From Penaeicola halotolerans (GTDB taxonomy: Bacteria > Bacteroidota > Bacteroidia > Cytophagales > Cyclobacteriaceae), in contig NZ_JAEAGO010000001.1 in NCBI RefSeq assembly GCF_016464625.1, positions 1 to 64,000 on the forward strand: 64,000 nt of DNA, given 5' to 3'. Positions 18,114 through 27,102 of this stretch are shown one piece after another. The position numbers and the translations under genes were made by a program. Every line of letters begins with the position of its first letter. Position 1 is the first letter of the stretch. The notes beneath the pieces were generated by a model. It saw only the letters and a list, made by a program, of their open reading frames with translations, did not search any database and was not told the origin of the DNA.

Positions 18114-20579
18114 ATGAGCACTAATAGTTATAAATCAAACACTTTTAAGAAAAAGGGCGAGCCAGAAAAGAAAACAAAGTCGAAGTTTAAATTCGATATT
18201 GCCTTTTTGAAAGATCGCAAAATCCACCTAGCCTTTGGCTTATTTTTATTGCTAAGTGCTATCTTTCTATTCATTGCTTTCTTTGCCTATCTATTTACAG
18301 GTAGAGTAGATCAAAGTGTTGTCACGCAGACCATAGACGGAGATCTCAAAGAGACCGTAGCGGAGACGCGCAACTGGTTTGGATATGCTGGGGCTTATTT
18401 AGCTCATTATTTCATTTTTAAGTGGTTCGGTCTAGCGGCATTTTTCTTGCCACCGCTGATGTTTTTGATTGGGTTTAAAGTAGTCTTTGAAAGATCGCTC
18501 ATTTCTATTAGTAGATTTTTTTGGTTCAGTGTATTCTTTACTTTTTGGCTTGGTTTGATGCTAGGCTACGTAGTATTGCTTACTGACGACTTCAATTATT
18601 TCGGCTACCTCAGTGGAGGCATTGGATATGAACTTGCTGTCTTAGTTAACGGCTTTTTTGGTTGGGGGACTTTTATTGTGCTACTTTTCGCTTTTTTAGT
18701 TTTCAATGTTTTCTTTTTCAACATTACCAATATCGCTTGGCTTACTAAGAAGGAAGTGACTTTGGACGAAGATGAGGAGAAGCTTTTTTCAAATATGACA
18801 GATTCGTCTGAGTCAGATGAAATAGTAGCAGACGAACAAGAGGATGAAGAGGTACTAACTGACTGGGCTGTCAAAACTGAGGCTCCAGTAAGTTCTAGTA
18901 TGCCATTATCAGTTACAAAAAATGAAGAGGAACTACCCGTCAAAGAAACGAAGCTCGACCTACAACTAAGCAATGATTTAAATAAAGAGGTAGAAGAGGA
19001 AGTACAGGATAACTTTAAAATAGAAGAGACTATAGCAGATGACAAGCCTGCTGATAAGCTAGAAAACTATGATCCAACCCTAGATCTTAGCTCTTATAAA
19101 TACCCTACTGTAGACTTACTCAATGAGTATGGAGGTGCCAAAGTCCAGGTAACCAGAGAAGAACTTGAAGCTAATAAAAATAAAATTGTTGAGACACTTA
19201 TCAATTTTAAAATAGGCATACAAGAGATCAAGGCAACAATAGGGCCAACGGTGACACTCTATGAAATCGTCCCAGATGCAGGGGTGAAGATCTCTAAGAT
19301 CAAAAACTTAGAAGATGATATTGCCTTGAGCTTAGCGGCTCTGGGTATTCGTATCATTGCGCCAATTCCAGGTAAAGGCACTATCGGTATAGAAGTGCCA
19401 AATAAAAATAAGGAAATGGTCAGTATGCGTTCTGTATTGGCTACAGAGAAGTTCATGAAGAGTGATAAGGAATTGCCAGTAGTACTAGGTAAGACCATAT
19501 CAAATGAGATATTTGTGGCGGACTTAGCTAAAATGCCTCACCTACTTATGGCTGGTGCTACGGGTCAAGGTAAGTCTGTTGGATTGAATGTCATACTAGC
19601 TTCTTTGATATATAAGAAGCATCCCTCTCAATTGAAATTTGTTTTGGTGGATCCCAAAAAGGTGGAGCTTACACTTTTCAATAAGCTAGAGAGGCACTTT
19701 CTGGCCAAACTTCCAGATAGTGAAGAGGCGATCATCACTGATACTAAGAAGGTGATCTATACGCTCAATTCACTTTGTATAGAAATGGATCAGCGATATG
19801 ATCTACTCAAAGATGCAGGTTGTAGAAACTTAAAAGAATACAATGCAAAGTTTGTTCAGAGAAAGCTCAACCCTGAGCATGGACATAAGTTTCTGCCATA
19901 TATCGTGTTGGTCATAGATGAGTTGGCGGATCTCATGATGACAGCGGGTAAGGAAATCGAAACTCCAATAGCCAGACTTGCTCAGCTAGCCAGAGCTATT
20001 GGGATACATCTAGTAGTAGCTACGCAGCGTCCATCAGTCAACGTCATCACAGGTATCATCAAAGCTAACTTCCCAGCGAGATTGTCCTTTAGAGTGACTT
20101 CTAAGATAGATTCACGTACGATATTAGATGCAGGAGGAGCAGATCAGCTTATTGGTCAAGGTGATATGTTGCTATCAATGGGGTCTGAGATTATCAGATT
20201 GCAGTGCGCTTTCATAGATACACCAGAAGTAGACGCTGTCTGCGATTTTGTCGGTAATCAACGCGGATATAGTACTGCTTATTTACTTCCAGAGTTTGTA
20301 GGAGATGAGGGAGGAGATGGTATTGGAGATGTAGACCTTTCAGATCGTGATGCCTACTTTGAAGATGCGGCTAGGCTGATCGTCAATGCGCAGCAAGGAA
20401 GTACTTCGCTTATCCAACGAAAATTGAAGCTTGGATACAATAGAGCAGGTAGAATCATCGATCAGCTAGAGGCTGCGGGTATCGTAGGACCATTTGAAGG
20501 AAGTAAAGCCAGAGAAGTCTTGATTACAGATGAAGGGAGTTTGGAACAATTATTGAGTGAGCTCAACAATAAATATTAG
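18114..20579 (+). CDS. ftsK: DNA translocase FtsK/SpoIIIE
   Basis: Septal motor that clears chromosomal DNA during division and activates Xer recombination. It is about 821 residues from the ATG at 18114; an in-frame TTG at 18102 would add four residues. The order is four N-terminal membrane segments (about 30-210), an acidic Glu/Asp-rich linker (about 215-330), the RecA-like motor with Walker A GATGQGKSVG (from 481), and a C-terminal gamma winged helix (QRKLKLGYNRAGRIIDQLE). The linker is short compared with E. coli FtsK. Confidence 0.95.
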   Translation: MSTNSYKSNTFKKKGEPEKKTKSKFKFDIAFLKDRKIHLAFGLFLLLSAIFLFIAFFAYLFTGRVDQSVVTQTIDGDLKETVAETRNWFGYAGAYLAHYFIFKWFGLAAFFLPPLMFLIGFKVVFERSLISISRFFWFSVFFTFWLGLMLGYVVLLTDDFNYFGYLSGGIGYELAVLVNGFFGWGTFIVLLFAFLVFNVFFFNITNIAWLTKKEVTLDEDEEKLFSNMTDSSESDEIVADEQEDEEVLTDWAVKTEAPVSSSMPLSVTKNEEELPVKETKLDLQLSNDLNKEVEEEVQDNFKIEETIADDKPADKLENYDPTLDLSSYKYPTVDLLNEYGGAKVQVTREELEANKNKIVETLINFKIGIQEIKATIGPTVTLYEIVPDAGVKISKIKNLEDDIALSLAALGIRIIAPIPGKGTIGIEVPNKNKEMVSMRSVLATEKFMKSDKELPVVLGKTISNEIFVADLAKMPHLLMAGATGQGKSVGLNVILASLIYKKHPSQLKFVLVDPKKVELTLFNKLERHFLAKLPDSEEAIITDTKKVIYTLNSLCIEMDQRYDLLKDAGCRNLKEYNAKFVQRKLNPEHGHKFLPYIVLVIDELADLMMTAGKEIETPIARLAQLARAIGIHLVVATQRPSVNVITGIIKANFPARLSFRVTSKIDSRTILDAGGADQLIGQGDMLLSMGSEIIRLQCAFIDTPEVDAVCDFVGNQRGYSTAYLLPEFVGDEGGDGIGDVDLSDRDAYFEDAARLIVNAQQGSTSLIQRKLKLGYNRAGRIIDQLEAAGIVGPFEGSKAREVLITDEGSLEQLLSELNNKY

Positions 20580-20587
20580 CCTAAACA

Positions 20588-21238
20588 ATGAAAAATATCA
20601 TACTATCCTTTTGCATACTATTGATTAGCAGTGGTGCTATCTTCGCGCAAAGGGATCCTAGTGCACTACAGCTACTCGATCAGATGAGTGCTAAGTATCA
20701 AAAAATGAGTGGATTTAAAGCTAACTTTGACTATACCTTTGAAAACTCGGCTGAGGGTATCAATGAAAAGATGAGTGGCGAGATCGCTGTAAAAGGAAAC
20801 AAATACAAGCTCAATATCGGTGGGCAAGAGATTTTCAATAATGGGGATGTCATCTGGACGTACCTTGACCTAGATGGTGTTAAAGAAGTTACGATCAATT
20901 ATTTTGAGCCTTCTGAAGAAGAACTTACTCCTTCGAATATCTATACGATTTATAAAGAAGGATACAACTATAAGTTGCTTCCTGAAAAAAAAGAAGGTGC
21001 TATCACTTATCAATATGTAGAGCTCACGCCAACTTCTAAAAGTTCGCCATTTAAAAAAGTGATCTTGCAAATAGAAAAAGATACTAAAAACCTGAAGAGC
21101 TGGAAAATCACTGATGAAACAGGTGGGACTTTCAGTTATATAGTGAATAATTTTCAGCCTAATCTCAACTTAAAGGATGCGGATTTCAACTTTGACGTGA
21201 AAAAATATCCTGGAGTAGAGGTGATAGATTTAAGGTAA
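20588..21238 (+). CDS. lolA: LolA-like outer-membrane lipoprotein carrier protein
   Basis: Periplasmic protein of 216 residues with a signal peptide (about 1-20, cleaved near IFAQ). The LolA/LppX-like half-barrel is seen in YQKMSGFKANFDYTFEN and NNGDVIWTYLDLDGVKEV. Members chaperone lipoproteins from the inner to the outer membrane. It follows ftsK after 8 bases, an arrangement common in Bacteroidota, and ends before a strong terminator. Confidence 0.85.
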   Translation: MKNIILSFCILLISSGAIFAQRDPSALQLLDQMSAKYQKMSGFKANFDYTFENSAEGINEKMSGEIAVKGNKYKLNIGGQEIFNNGDVIWTYLDLDGVKEVTINYFEPSEEELTPSNIYTIYKEGYNYKLLPEKKEGAITYQYVELTPTSKSSPFKKVILQIEKDTKNLKSWKITDETGGTFSYIVNNFQPNLNLKDADFNFDVKKYPGVEVIDLR

Positions 21239-21262
21239 CTAATTAGAAATAGACTTTATACG

Positions 21263-21290
21263 ACCCATCCTTTTTAGGATGGGTTTTTTA
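21263..21290 (+). terminator. Terminator after ftsK-lolA
   Basis: ACCCATCC pairs with GGATGGGT and is followed by six T residues. The hairpin overlaps the 3' end of the convergent NDH-2 gene. Confidence 0.85.
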
Positions 21291-22632
21291 TTGGCTCTAG
21301 TAGCTCTGATACTTCTTCTTGCTTTACTTTTCTAGGCCTGATCAAAAGTCTCAATGATGGATCAAAGGATAGATAGTTCCAAGCCCAGTCAAGGAATATA
21401 AAGACTTTATTTTTAACCCCTACTATAGCCATCAAGTGAATAAATAGCCAAGTGATCCAGGCAAAGAAGCCATTGAAGTGAATAATTGGGAGGTCTACTA
21501 CGGCAAGTTTTCGCCCTACTGTAGCCATAGATCCTAAGTCTTTGTATACAAATTTTTCTCCACTTGATACATCATTGTTTTTTCGCCAGAGTAGTAGATT
21601 GTCTGCTAGATTTTTGGCTTGCTGTATAGCTACTTGAGCTACTTGAGGATGGCCATTGGGGTACTTTTCAGTACTCATATAAGCGACATCCCCTAGTGCA
21701 AAGATATTTTGATAGGATGACACTCTATTGAATCGATCAGTGATCAGTCTCCCACCTTTTGTATAGCTAGCTTCTTCTAGTCCTTCTAAGTGGTTGGCTT
21801 TGATTCCAGCTGCCCAAAGAAGCGTTTTGGTAAAGATAGGCGCATGATTTTTGAAACTTACTTTTTGCCCATCATAGTCGACTACTTGTGCTTTTGTCAT
21901 GACGTTTACACCAAGTCTAGTGAGGTATTCTTTAGCTTTTTCGGAGGAAGCTTCAGACATACCATTGAGCAGTTGTGAGCTAGCTTCTATCAAGTAGACT
22001 TCCATCAGGTCAAAGTTCAGCTCGGGATAATCTTTAGGCAAAACAGACTTTTTCATCTCCGCTAGAGCTCCAGCTAGTTCTACTCCAGTAGGTCCACCAC
22101 CTACGATGACTACGTTCATCATTTCTTCAGCAGCATCATCAGTGAGTGTATTTAGCGCTTCCTCATAGTTAGCGATGATTCTATTTCTGATGTAGAGTGC
22201 TTCTGACACAGACTTCATAGGAATGGCGTTTTTTCGAATGTTTTCAATGCCAAAATAGTTGGTGTCAGCTCCTGCGGCTATGACGAGGTAATCATAGCTG
22301 ATCTTTCCTACACTGGTAAAAAGTATTTGAGCTGTACTATCTACAGAAAGCGCTTCTGCCATTCTAAAATGTACATTCGAAGTCTTATGAAATATCTTTC
22401 TCAAAGGAAATGAGATAGCACTGGGCTCAAGTCCCGAAGTGGCTACTTGATAGAAAAGCGGTTGAAACTGATGGTAGTTATTCTTGTCGAGTAAGACGAT
22501 CTGGTAAGGCTTATGCGCGAGTTTGCGTGCTAGCTTTAAACCAGCAAATCCACCACCGATGATGACGATGCGTGGATTTGATGATTGAGGTAAGTTTTGG
22601 ATAAAATCAACTGCAATTGGCGCATTTTTCAT
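21274..22632 (-). CDS. ndh: NAD(P)/FAD-dependent oxidoreductase, type II NADH dehydrogenase
   Basis: Non-proton-pumping NADH:quinone oxidoreductase at the inner membrane. The 452-residue protein has two dinucleotide-binding motifs, GGGFAGLKLA near residue 26 and VGGGPTGVELAGAL near 178. It also has LLWAAGIKA and the late FALGDVAY motif, then a C-terminal hydrophobic stretch (about 380-420) consistent with membrane attachment. It is monocistronic and ends inside the lolA terminator. Confidence 0.9.
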   Translation of the reverse strand: MKNAPIAVDFIQNLPQSSNPRIVIIGGGFAGLKLARKLAHKPYQIVLLDKNNYHQFQPLFYQVATSGLEPSAISFPLRKIFHKTSNVHFRMAEALSVDSTAQILFTSVGKISYDYLVIAAGADTNYFGIENIRKNAIPMKSVSEALYIRNRIIANYEEALNTLTDDAAEEMMNVVIVGGGPTGVELAGALAEMKKSVLPKDYPELNFDLMEVYLIEASSQLLNGMSEASSEKAKEYLTRLGVNVMTKAQVVDYDGQKVSFKNHAPIFTKTLLWAAGIKANHLEGLEEASYTKGGRLITDRFNRVSSYQNIFALGDVAYMSTEKYPNGHPQVAQVAIQQAKNLADNLLLWRKNNDVSSGEKFVYKDLGSMATVGRKLAVVDLPIIHFNGFFAWITWLFIHLMAIVGVKNKVFIFLDWAWNYLSFDPSLRLLIRPRKVKQEEVSELLEPIKNPS

Positions 22633-22706
22633 AAAGGAGGGATTTGAGTGAGATTTCCCTATTTTGTACGATTATTACCGCCTATCGTTCTGTTATTGTG
22701 TATAAT

Positions 22707-23642
22707 TTATTGATTTGCTCCTAGCATAAGATTTGGATATTCAGCTACTTTGAAACTTGTTTTTCTGTCAGTATGAAGTTCTTTGACTATATAGTGATAT
22801 TCGCTTTTATCTTTTTTAGAAAAGTAGTCTATAGCCATTACATTGCCTGTAGGCCAGCTTGGGTTAGTCAGAGGTTGTCTGTTTTTCATCTGACTAGTTT
22901 CGTTATTTGACTGCATCAATTTTAGTAAGGCGACATTTTCTTGACTGACCCAAACATTAGATCTGTACTCTTCATCTTCCGTGATATATTCATCGCACAT
23001 GATGCCACAAATTTCTTTGCTTTTGCCAGTCTTAGTGAATTTAGCATCTTTAGAGATGAGTTCTTCATCCTCCTCTTGATCTTCACTATCAAATGTTGAG
23101 TAGACATCTTGTTTGTATGCCATGCTAGATTTAGTACCGTCTTGATTGTCCATCAAGATCACAGAAACTTCTCTTTCTTGATCCATGATATATGTCATCA
23201 TAGATTGAGATTCGATGGTATTGATCTTAGATCCAGTGATTCTCTCACTTTGAGATATTAGCATGTCCATCATGAAAGGATCTTGTACTCTACCTTTATC
23301 ATCTACTGCGATGATTTCTATTTTGGCCAATGCGTCAAACGTATAGACGTCCGCAGTTTCGACTTCTTCATAAAGACTTTTCATGAAGTTTTCATACTTA
23401 GCTTTCCTTTCTGCAGCGATTTCAGGATCATCTGAGGAAATCTCCTCTTCTCCAAATATTTCCATCCAAGCTTTCTCTACTTGTTTTTCAGCAGCTTTAT
23501 CTAGTTCCTTTTCTAGCTTTTTTTCTAATGCTTTATTAGCGGCCTGTTGTGCTTTGTTTTTGAGACTGTTTAGCAGCTGTGCTTCTGTGGTTAAAATGAT
23601 GCAGGTTAAAAAAAATCCTGTCAAAAGTAATCTTGTTTTCAT
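22707..23642 (-). CDS. DUF4412 family secreted protein
   Basis: Exported protein of 311 residues with a signal peptide (about 1-21) and then an alanine/lysine/glutamate-rich helix (about 26-65, likely coiled coil). The C-terminal two thirds resemble DUF4412 (MAYKQDVYSTFD, TGKSKEICGIMCDEYITED). Two Cys residues flank the ICGIMCDEY motif. Function is unknown. It stands alone with a 64-base gap to the convergent terminator region. Confidence 0.75.
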   Translation of the reverse strand: MKTRLLLTGFFLTCIILTTEAQLLNSLKNKAQQAANKALEKKLEKELDKAAEKQVEKAWMEIFGEEEISSDDPEIAAERKAKYENFMKSLYEEVETADVYTFDALAKIEIIAVDDKGRVQDPFMMDMLISQSERITGSKINTIESQSMMTYIMDQEREVSVILMDNQDGTKSSMAYKQDVYSTFDSEDQEEDEELISKDAKFTKTGKSKEICGIMCDEYITEDEEYRSNVWVSQENVALLKLMQSNNETSQMKNRQPLTNPSWPTGNVMAIDYFSKKDKSEYHYIVKELHTDRKTSFKVAEYPNLMLGANQ

Positions 23643-23702
23643 ATTGATTTGAGGATTAGTGGTTTATGTCCGAAATGTAGTGGTAATTTTAGATAATTGG
23701 AA

Positions 23703-23744
23703 TAAAAATGCCGATAAAGAATTCTTTACCGGCAGTGTTTTTTT
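23703..23744. terminator. Bidirectional terminator at the end of the glycan-utilisation locus
   Basis: TGCCGATAAAG pairs with CTTTACCGGCA (one G-T pair) around a four-base loop. T-rich runs follow on both strands. It lies just past the stop of the EEP-fold gene and closes that minus-strand transcript. Confidence 0.8.
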
Positions 23745-23759
23745 AGTCAAATCCTAATA

Positions 23760-24608
23760 TTACTTTTTAACAAAAGATATTAATGCACGAACTGGGAAAT
23801 GATCGGATGGGTATTTTAGTCCATAATTATCGGTAATTACAGCGTATTTTTTTATTATCAGATTTTGTGAAGTCCAGATATAATCAATTCGTCTAGTAGG
23901 CTTCATCTGCCAGTCAAATGCATTGAAAGTACCAATGGGGCCATAAGGAGGACTTGCAGAACTGATGTAGCTATCAGTAAGTGTACTTGATTTTAGGTTT
24001 TCATAAGCTTCACTCTGTGGTGTTATATTAAAATCTCCCATCAAAATCACTTCTTCGTTTTTGATAATTTTTGGTATTTGTTCTAAAATTAACTTAGTGC
24101 TATTTATTTGAGCTTCTCTACCAACATGATCAAAGTGTGCATTAAAAACGTAGAATACTTGAGTTGTCTCATCAGAAATCGTTTCAAACCTTACCCAAGT
24201 ACATATCCGCTCCATAGCTGCATCCCAACCAACCGATGGTTTATCAGGTGTTTCTGATAACCAGAAATTTCCGCTATCTGAGACTTTTACTTTTTCAGTA
24301 TTATAAAATATAGCGCTAAACTCTCCTTTATTTATACCATCTTCTCTACCTACACCAATATATTCATAACTCAATAAGCCATCTTTAAGATCTTCTAGTT
24401 GATGTTTTAACCCTTCTTGAGTGCCTATAATATCTAATTGGTGATGTTTTATTAACCCAATGATTTGAGGAAGCCTATTTGACCAGTTGTTAATAGTGTC
24501 TCTTTTATCATCAAATTTTATATTGTAAGTGGCTACTGAAAGTGTTTGACTAATTCCGTAGCTAGATACAATGCAAAAAATATAAATAAGTAAAATGTGC
24601 TTTTTCAT
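23760..24608 (-). CDS. Secreted endonuclease/exonuclease/phosphatase (EEP) family protein
   Basis: Exported metal-dependent hydrolase of 282 residues. It has a signal peptide (about 1-20), then the EEP core with TYNIKFD, Glu in IGTQEG, HFDHVG, GDFNITP and the terminal SDHFPV catalytic His. The fold covers nucleases, phosphodiesterases and phosphatases. Because it is last in a polysaccharide-utilisation operon and secreted, I suggest it removes phosphate-linked substituents from the glycan, but a nuclease or inositol-phosphatase role cannot be excluded. Confidence 0.82.
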   Translation of the reverse strand: MKKHILLIYIFCIVSSYGISQTLSVATYNIKFDDKRDTINNWSNRLPQIIGLIKHHQLDIIGTQEGLKHQLEDLKDGLLSYEYIGVGREDGINKGEFSAIFYNTEKVKVSDSGNFWLSETPDKPSVGWDAAMERICTWVRFETISDETTQVFYVFNAHFDHVGREAQINSTKLILEQIPKIIKNEEVILMGDFNITPQSEAYENLKSSTLTDSYISSASPPYGPIGTFNAFDWQMKPTRRIDYIWTSQNLIIKKYAVITDNYGLKYPSDHFPVRALISFVKK

Positions 24609-24641
24609 AAATCTTTATTCATGATTTTATAGAAAGGATTT

Positions 24642-26228
24642 TTAATTATTTGGATCATAAACAAATCCAAGCTTTCTAAGACCTTCTTTAATTTCTGGAG
24701 CATTCATAAATAATTTCCAACCAAGTTGTGACCTATAATTTTCTATCATAGCCACAATTGGTCCTTGATCAATAGCGAGATACCTTTGAGGGTACCAATC
24801 ATCTTTTGGACTTAAAGCATCATAAAATCCATAAAGTCCAAAAGTTTCTTTTCCATAGTTATAATAAAGGTTTTTAATCACATCCATAGATTCATCAGGC
24901 GTGTAGACTATAGATGAAAGTGCAGCTGTAGGAGAAATCACTCCTAAGTCACTTTGCTCTCCAGGCTTATGACCAGCATAGCCTTTAACTGAATAGCTTG
25001 AAGTAAGGCCCCAAAGGTCCTCTCCGTATCCCTCGAAGCTATTTGAGTTTTCTACGCACCAAGCTCTGTTGATCAATGTATGATTCCGGTTATGATCAAA
25101 GTAGTTAGTGTACTGATCTTCAAGACCTCTAGGATCTAAACCTATAAAGGAGTAATGCGCCCAGAATAAAGGGCCTCCCAATTTTTCAGCGTAATTATGT
25201 TTCAAATTTAATTTGATACCGTATGGATTTTCATTAGCAGTGATTTGACCATCTCTAGCCCAGCCTTTATGATAAGCATCTGCTGATATCGTATGAGTAG
25301 GAGAGGATGCGGCTAGGATATAGGTGATCAGGCATTCATTGTAACCTTCTAGTGGGAAGTTCATCTCCCAGTTGTAGTTTGGAGACCAATGCCAATAAAG
25401 AACATCTTTATTTTGAGTATACCAGTCCCACTCCATCTCTTTCCATAGCTTGTCTATTTCCATGGCAAGTAACTGTTCATCTTGTGTCCCATTCTTATAG
25501 TATTCTCTAACCGCCAAAAGGCCTTGCATTAAAAATGCTGATTCTACTGTATCCCCTCCATCGTCTTTTGGGCTAAATGCTTTTACTTTTCCAGTTTCTC
25601 CATCAAGCCAATGAGGCCATACTCCATGAAATCTATCTGCGCTAGCTAAGAATGAAACTATTTTCTGAAATCTTTTTAAACCTTCTTCTTTAGTGATCCA
25701 ACCCCTCTCTATACCAGCTAATAAGCCAAAAATACCAAACCCAGACCCTCCAGTTGTGACGATATTTTTATCATTTTGAGGATAAACCCCATCCATGTGA
25801 TATCTTTCTCTAGCTAATCCAGAGTTGGGTTCAGCACCATCCCAAAAGTATCTGAAAGTGTAGTACTGCACCATGTCCAAAAGCTCTTCATCGGTAAAAG
25901 TACGAGTAGAGATTTGCGCAATATTGTATATATTGTCTGAGCCATCTACAGCCTTAATTTGATACTGCAGGTTTAAATTGCTACCAAGATCCGACAAGAA
26001 ATCTAGATAAACAGTATCTTTTACAGTAGCTCTTTTTGTGAATTTATCTCCATTATCAGTTGAGAGATACACCTCATAAGAAGTTGTATTACTTAATTTA
26101 TCCCAATGAAGTTCAACATGCTGGTCATACCCTTTTGCTATGACTTTATGTTTCGATTTTTCGTGCTGACAGCTAGCAGTGGTTAAGATGGCTGCTAGCA
26201 AGTTGAGATACAATAATGATTTTTTCAT
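24642..26228 (-). CDS. Glycoamylase-family (GH144-like) lipoprotein, copy A
   Basis: Surface or periplasmic glycoside hydrolase of about 528 residues from the ATG at 26228; the frame is open to 26312, but those 28 residues precede the signal peptide. The lipobox is LTTASC. A fibronectin-III-like module (about 25-110) precedes the (alpha/alpha)6-type catalytic domain. Aromatic-rich motifs such as YYTFRYFWDGAEPNSGLARER and FEGYGEDLWGLTSSYSVKGY match the PF10091/GH144 group. Known GH144 enzymes are endo-beta-1,2-glucanases. It follows the esterase gene after 7 bases. Confidence 0.78.
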   Translation of the reverse strand: MKKSLLYLNLLAAILTTASCQHEKSKHKVIAKGYDQHVELHWDKLSNTTSYEVYLSTDNGDKFTKRATVKDTVYLDFLSDLGSNLNLQYQIKAVDGSDNIYNIAQISTRTFTDEELLDMVQYYTFRYFWDGAEPNSGLARERYHMDGVYPQNDKNIVTTGGSGFGIFGLLAGIERGWITKEEGLKRFQKIVSFLASADRFHGVWPHWLDGETGKVKAFSPKDDGGDTVESAFLMQGLLAVREYYKNGTQDEQLLAMEIDKLWKEMEWDWYTQNKDVLYWHWSPNYNWEMNFPLEGYNECLITYILAASSPTHTISADAYHKGWARDGQITANENPYGIKLNLKHNYAEKLGGPLFWAHYSFIGLDPRGLEDQYTNYFDHNRNHTLINRAWCVENSNSFEGYGEDLWGLTSSYSVKGYAGHKPGEQSDLGVISPTAALSSIVYTPDESMDVIKNLYYNYGKETFGLYGFYDALSPKDDWYPQRYLAIDQGPIVAMIENYRSQLGWKLFMNAPEIKEGLRKLGFVYDPNN

Positions 26229-26235
26229 GTTGAGT

Positions 26236-27030
26236 TTATTTTGATTTTGAAAAGAGCCAAGGTAAAAGATCTGGGATAGCGAATGTTGGATCCCATGCAT
26301 TATGGTTGGCATTAGGGAACTCTGTGTATTTTACATCTGCTCCATTTTTTTTAAGAGCGTCATAAACTCTCTGTGAATATAATACTGGAACAATATCGTC
26401 AAGTGCTCCATGAGTGATCCAAAGGCTAGTGTGCTTAGCATACTTTTTAGTTATTGTTACATTTCCACCTCCGCAGATTGGAATTGCAGCAGCAAATTTT
26501 TTTGGATTTCTTGAGATTAGGTCAAATGTGCCAAAGCCTCCCATGGAAAGACCTATGACGTATTGACGTTTTTCATCTACAGCTTCATTAGTCAAGATGC
26601 TTTGATGAAGTTCTATCAATAGACTCATTTGCTTACTAGGGGGCGCATTTACTTCACTGAAATCCAAGTCTTCTTTATCATAAAGTTTTTTGCGAACCGA
26701 AATATCTATCCAATAATCATCCTCTGGGCATTGAGGAAAAACTACAATGGCTGGGAATTTTGATCGATTCTCTGGTTTTAAAAATAATTTGCCTCCATGG
26801 GTTAATTGTTTTCGGTTATCACTTCCTCTTTCACCAGCGCCATGCAGAAATAGTACTAATGGGTATTTTTTTGATTTATCATAAGCTTCTGGATACAGTA
26901 TCCTATAATCCATTCTATCTCCATTTTCATTAATGTAGACTTTTTCTTCGTACAAGCTGAAATCTACATCTTGACCTATACTATTTAGAGCGTATATGGC
27001 TAGTAATAAAAGTAATAGTAGTTTTTTCAT
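26236..27030 (-). CDS. Secreted alpha/beta hydrolase (esterase, prolyl-oligopeptidase-like)
   Basis: Exported serine hydrolase of about 264 residues with a signal peptide (about 1-20). It shows FLHGAGERG (oxyanion region), the nucleophile elbow GLSMGG (Ser near 162), an acidic residue in HGALDDIVP and a catalytic His in PNANHNAW. This is the LpqC/feruloyl-esterase type often found in glycan loci. I start at the ATG at 27030; the longer open frame adds 17 unlikely residues. It may de-esterify the glycan (for example acetyl or succinyl groups). Confidence 0.8.
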   Translation of the reverse strand: MKKLLLLLLLAIYALNSIGQDVDFSLYEEKVYINENGDRMDYRILYPEAYDKSKKYPLVLFLHGAGERGSDNRKQLTHGGKLFLKPENRSKFPAIVVFPQCPEDDYWIDISVRKKLYDKEDLDFSEVNAPPSKQMSLLIELHQSILTNEAVDEKRQYVIGLSMGGFGTFDLISRNPKKFAAAIPICGGGNVTITKKYAKHTSLWITHGALDDIVPVLYSQRVYDALKKNGADVKYTEFPNANHNAWDPTFAIPDLLPWLFSKSK

Positions 27031-27040
27031 ATCTGTTTTT

Positions 27041-27071
27041 TTAAAGAAAGGGGAGACCAAAGGTGCTCCCC
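27041..27071 (-). terminator. Possible intra-operon terminator between GH3 and esterase genes
   Basis: On the minus strand GGGGAG and CTCCCC pair, with inner ACC/GGT pairs, and are followed by TTTCTTT. It may reduce readthrough from the GH3 gene into the esterase gene. Confidence 0.5.
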
Positions 27072-27102
27072 ATTCATCCATTCATATACCCAAACAATAT
27101 AA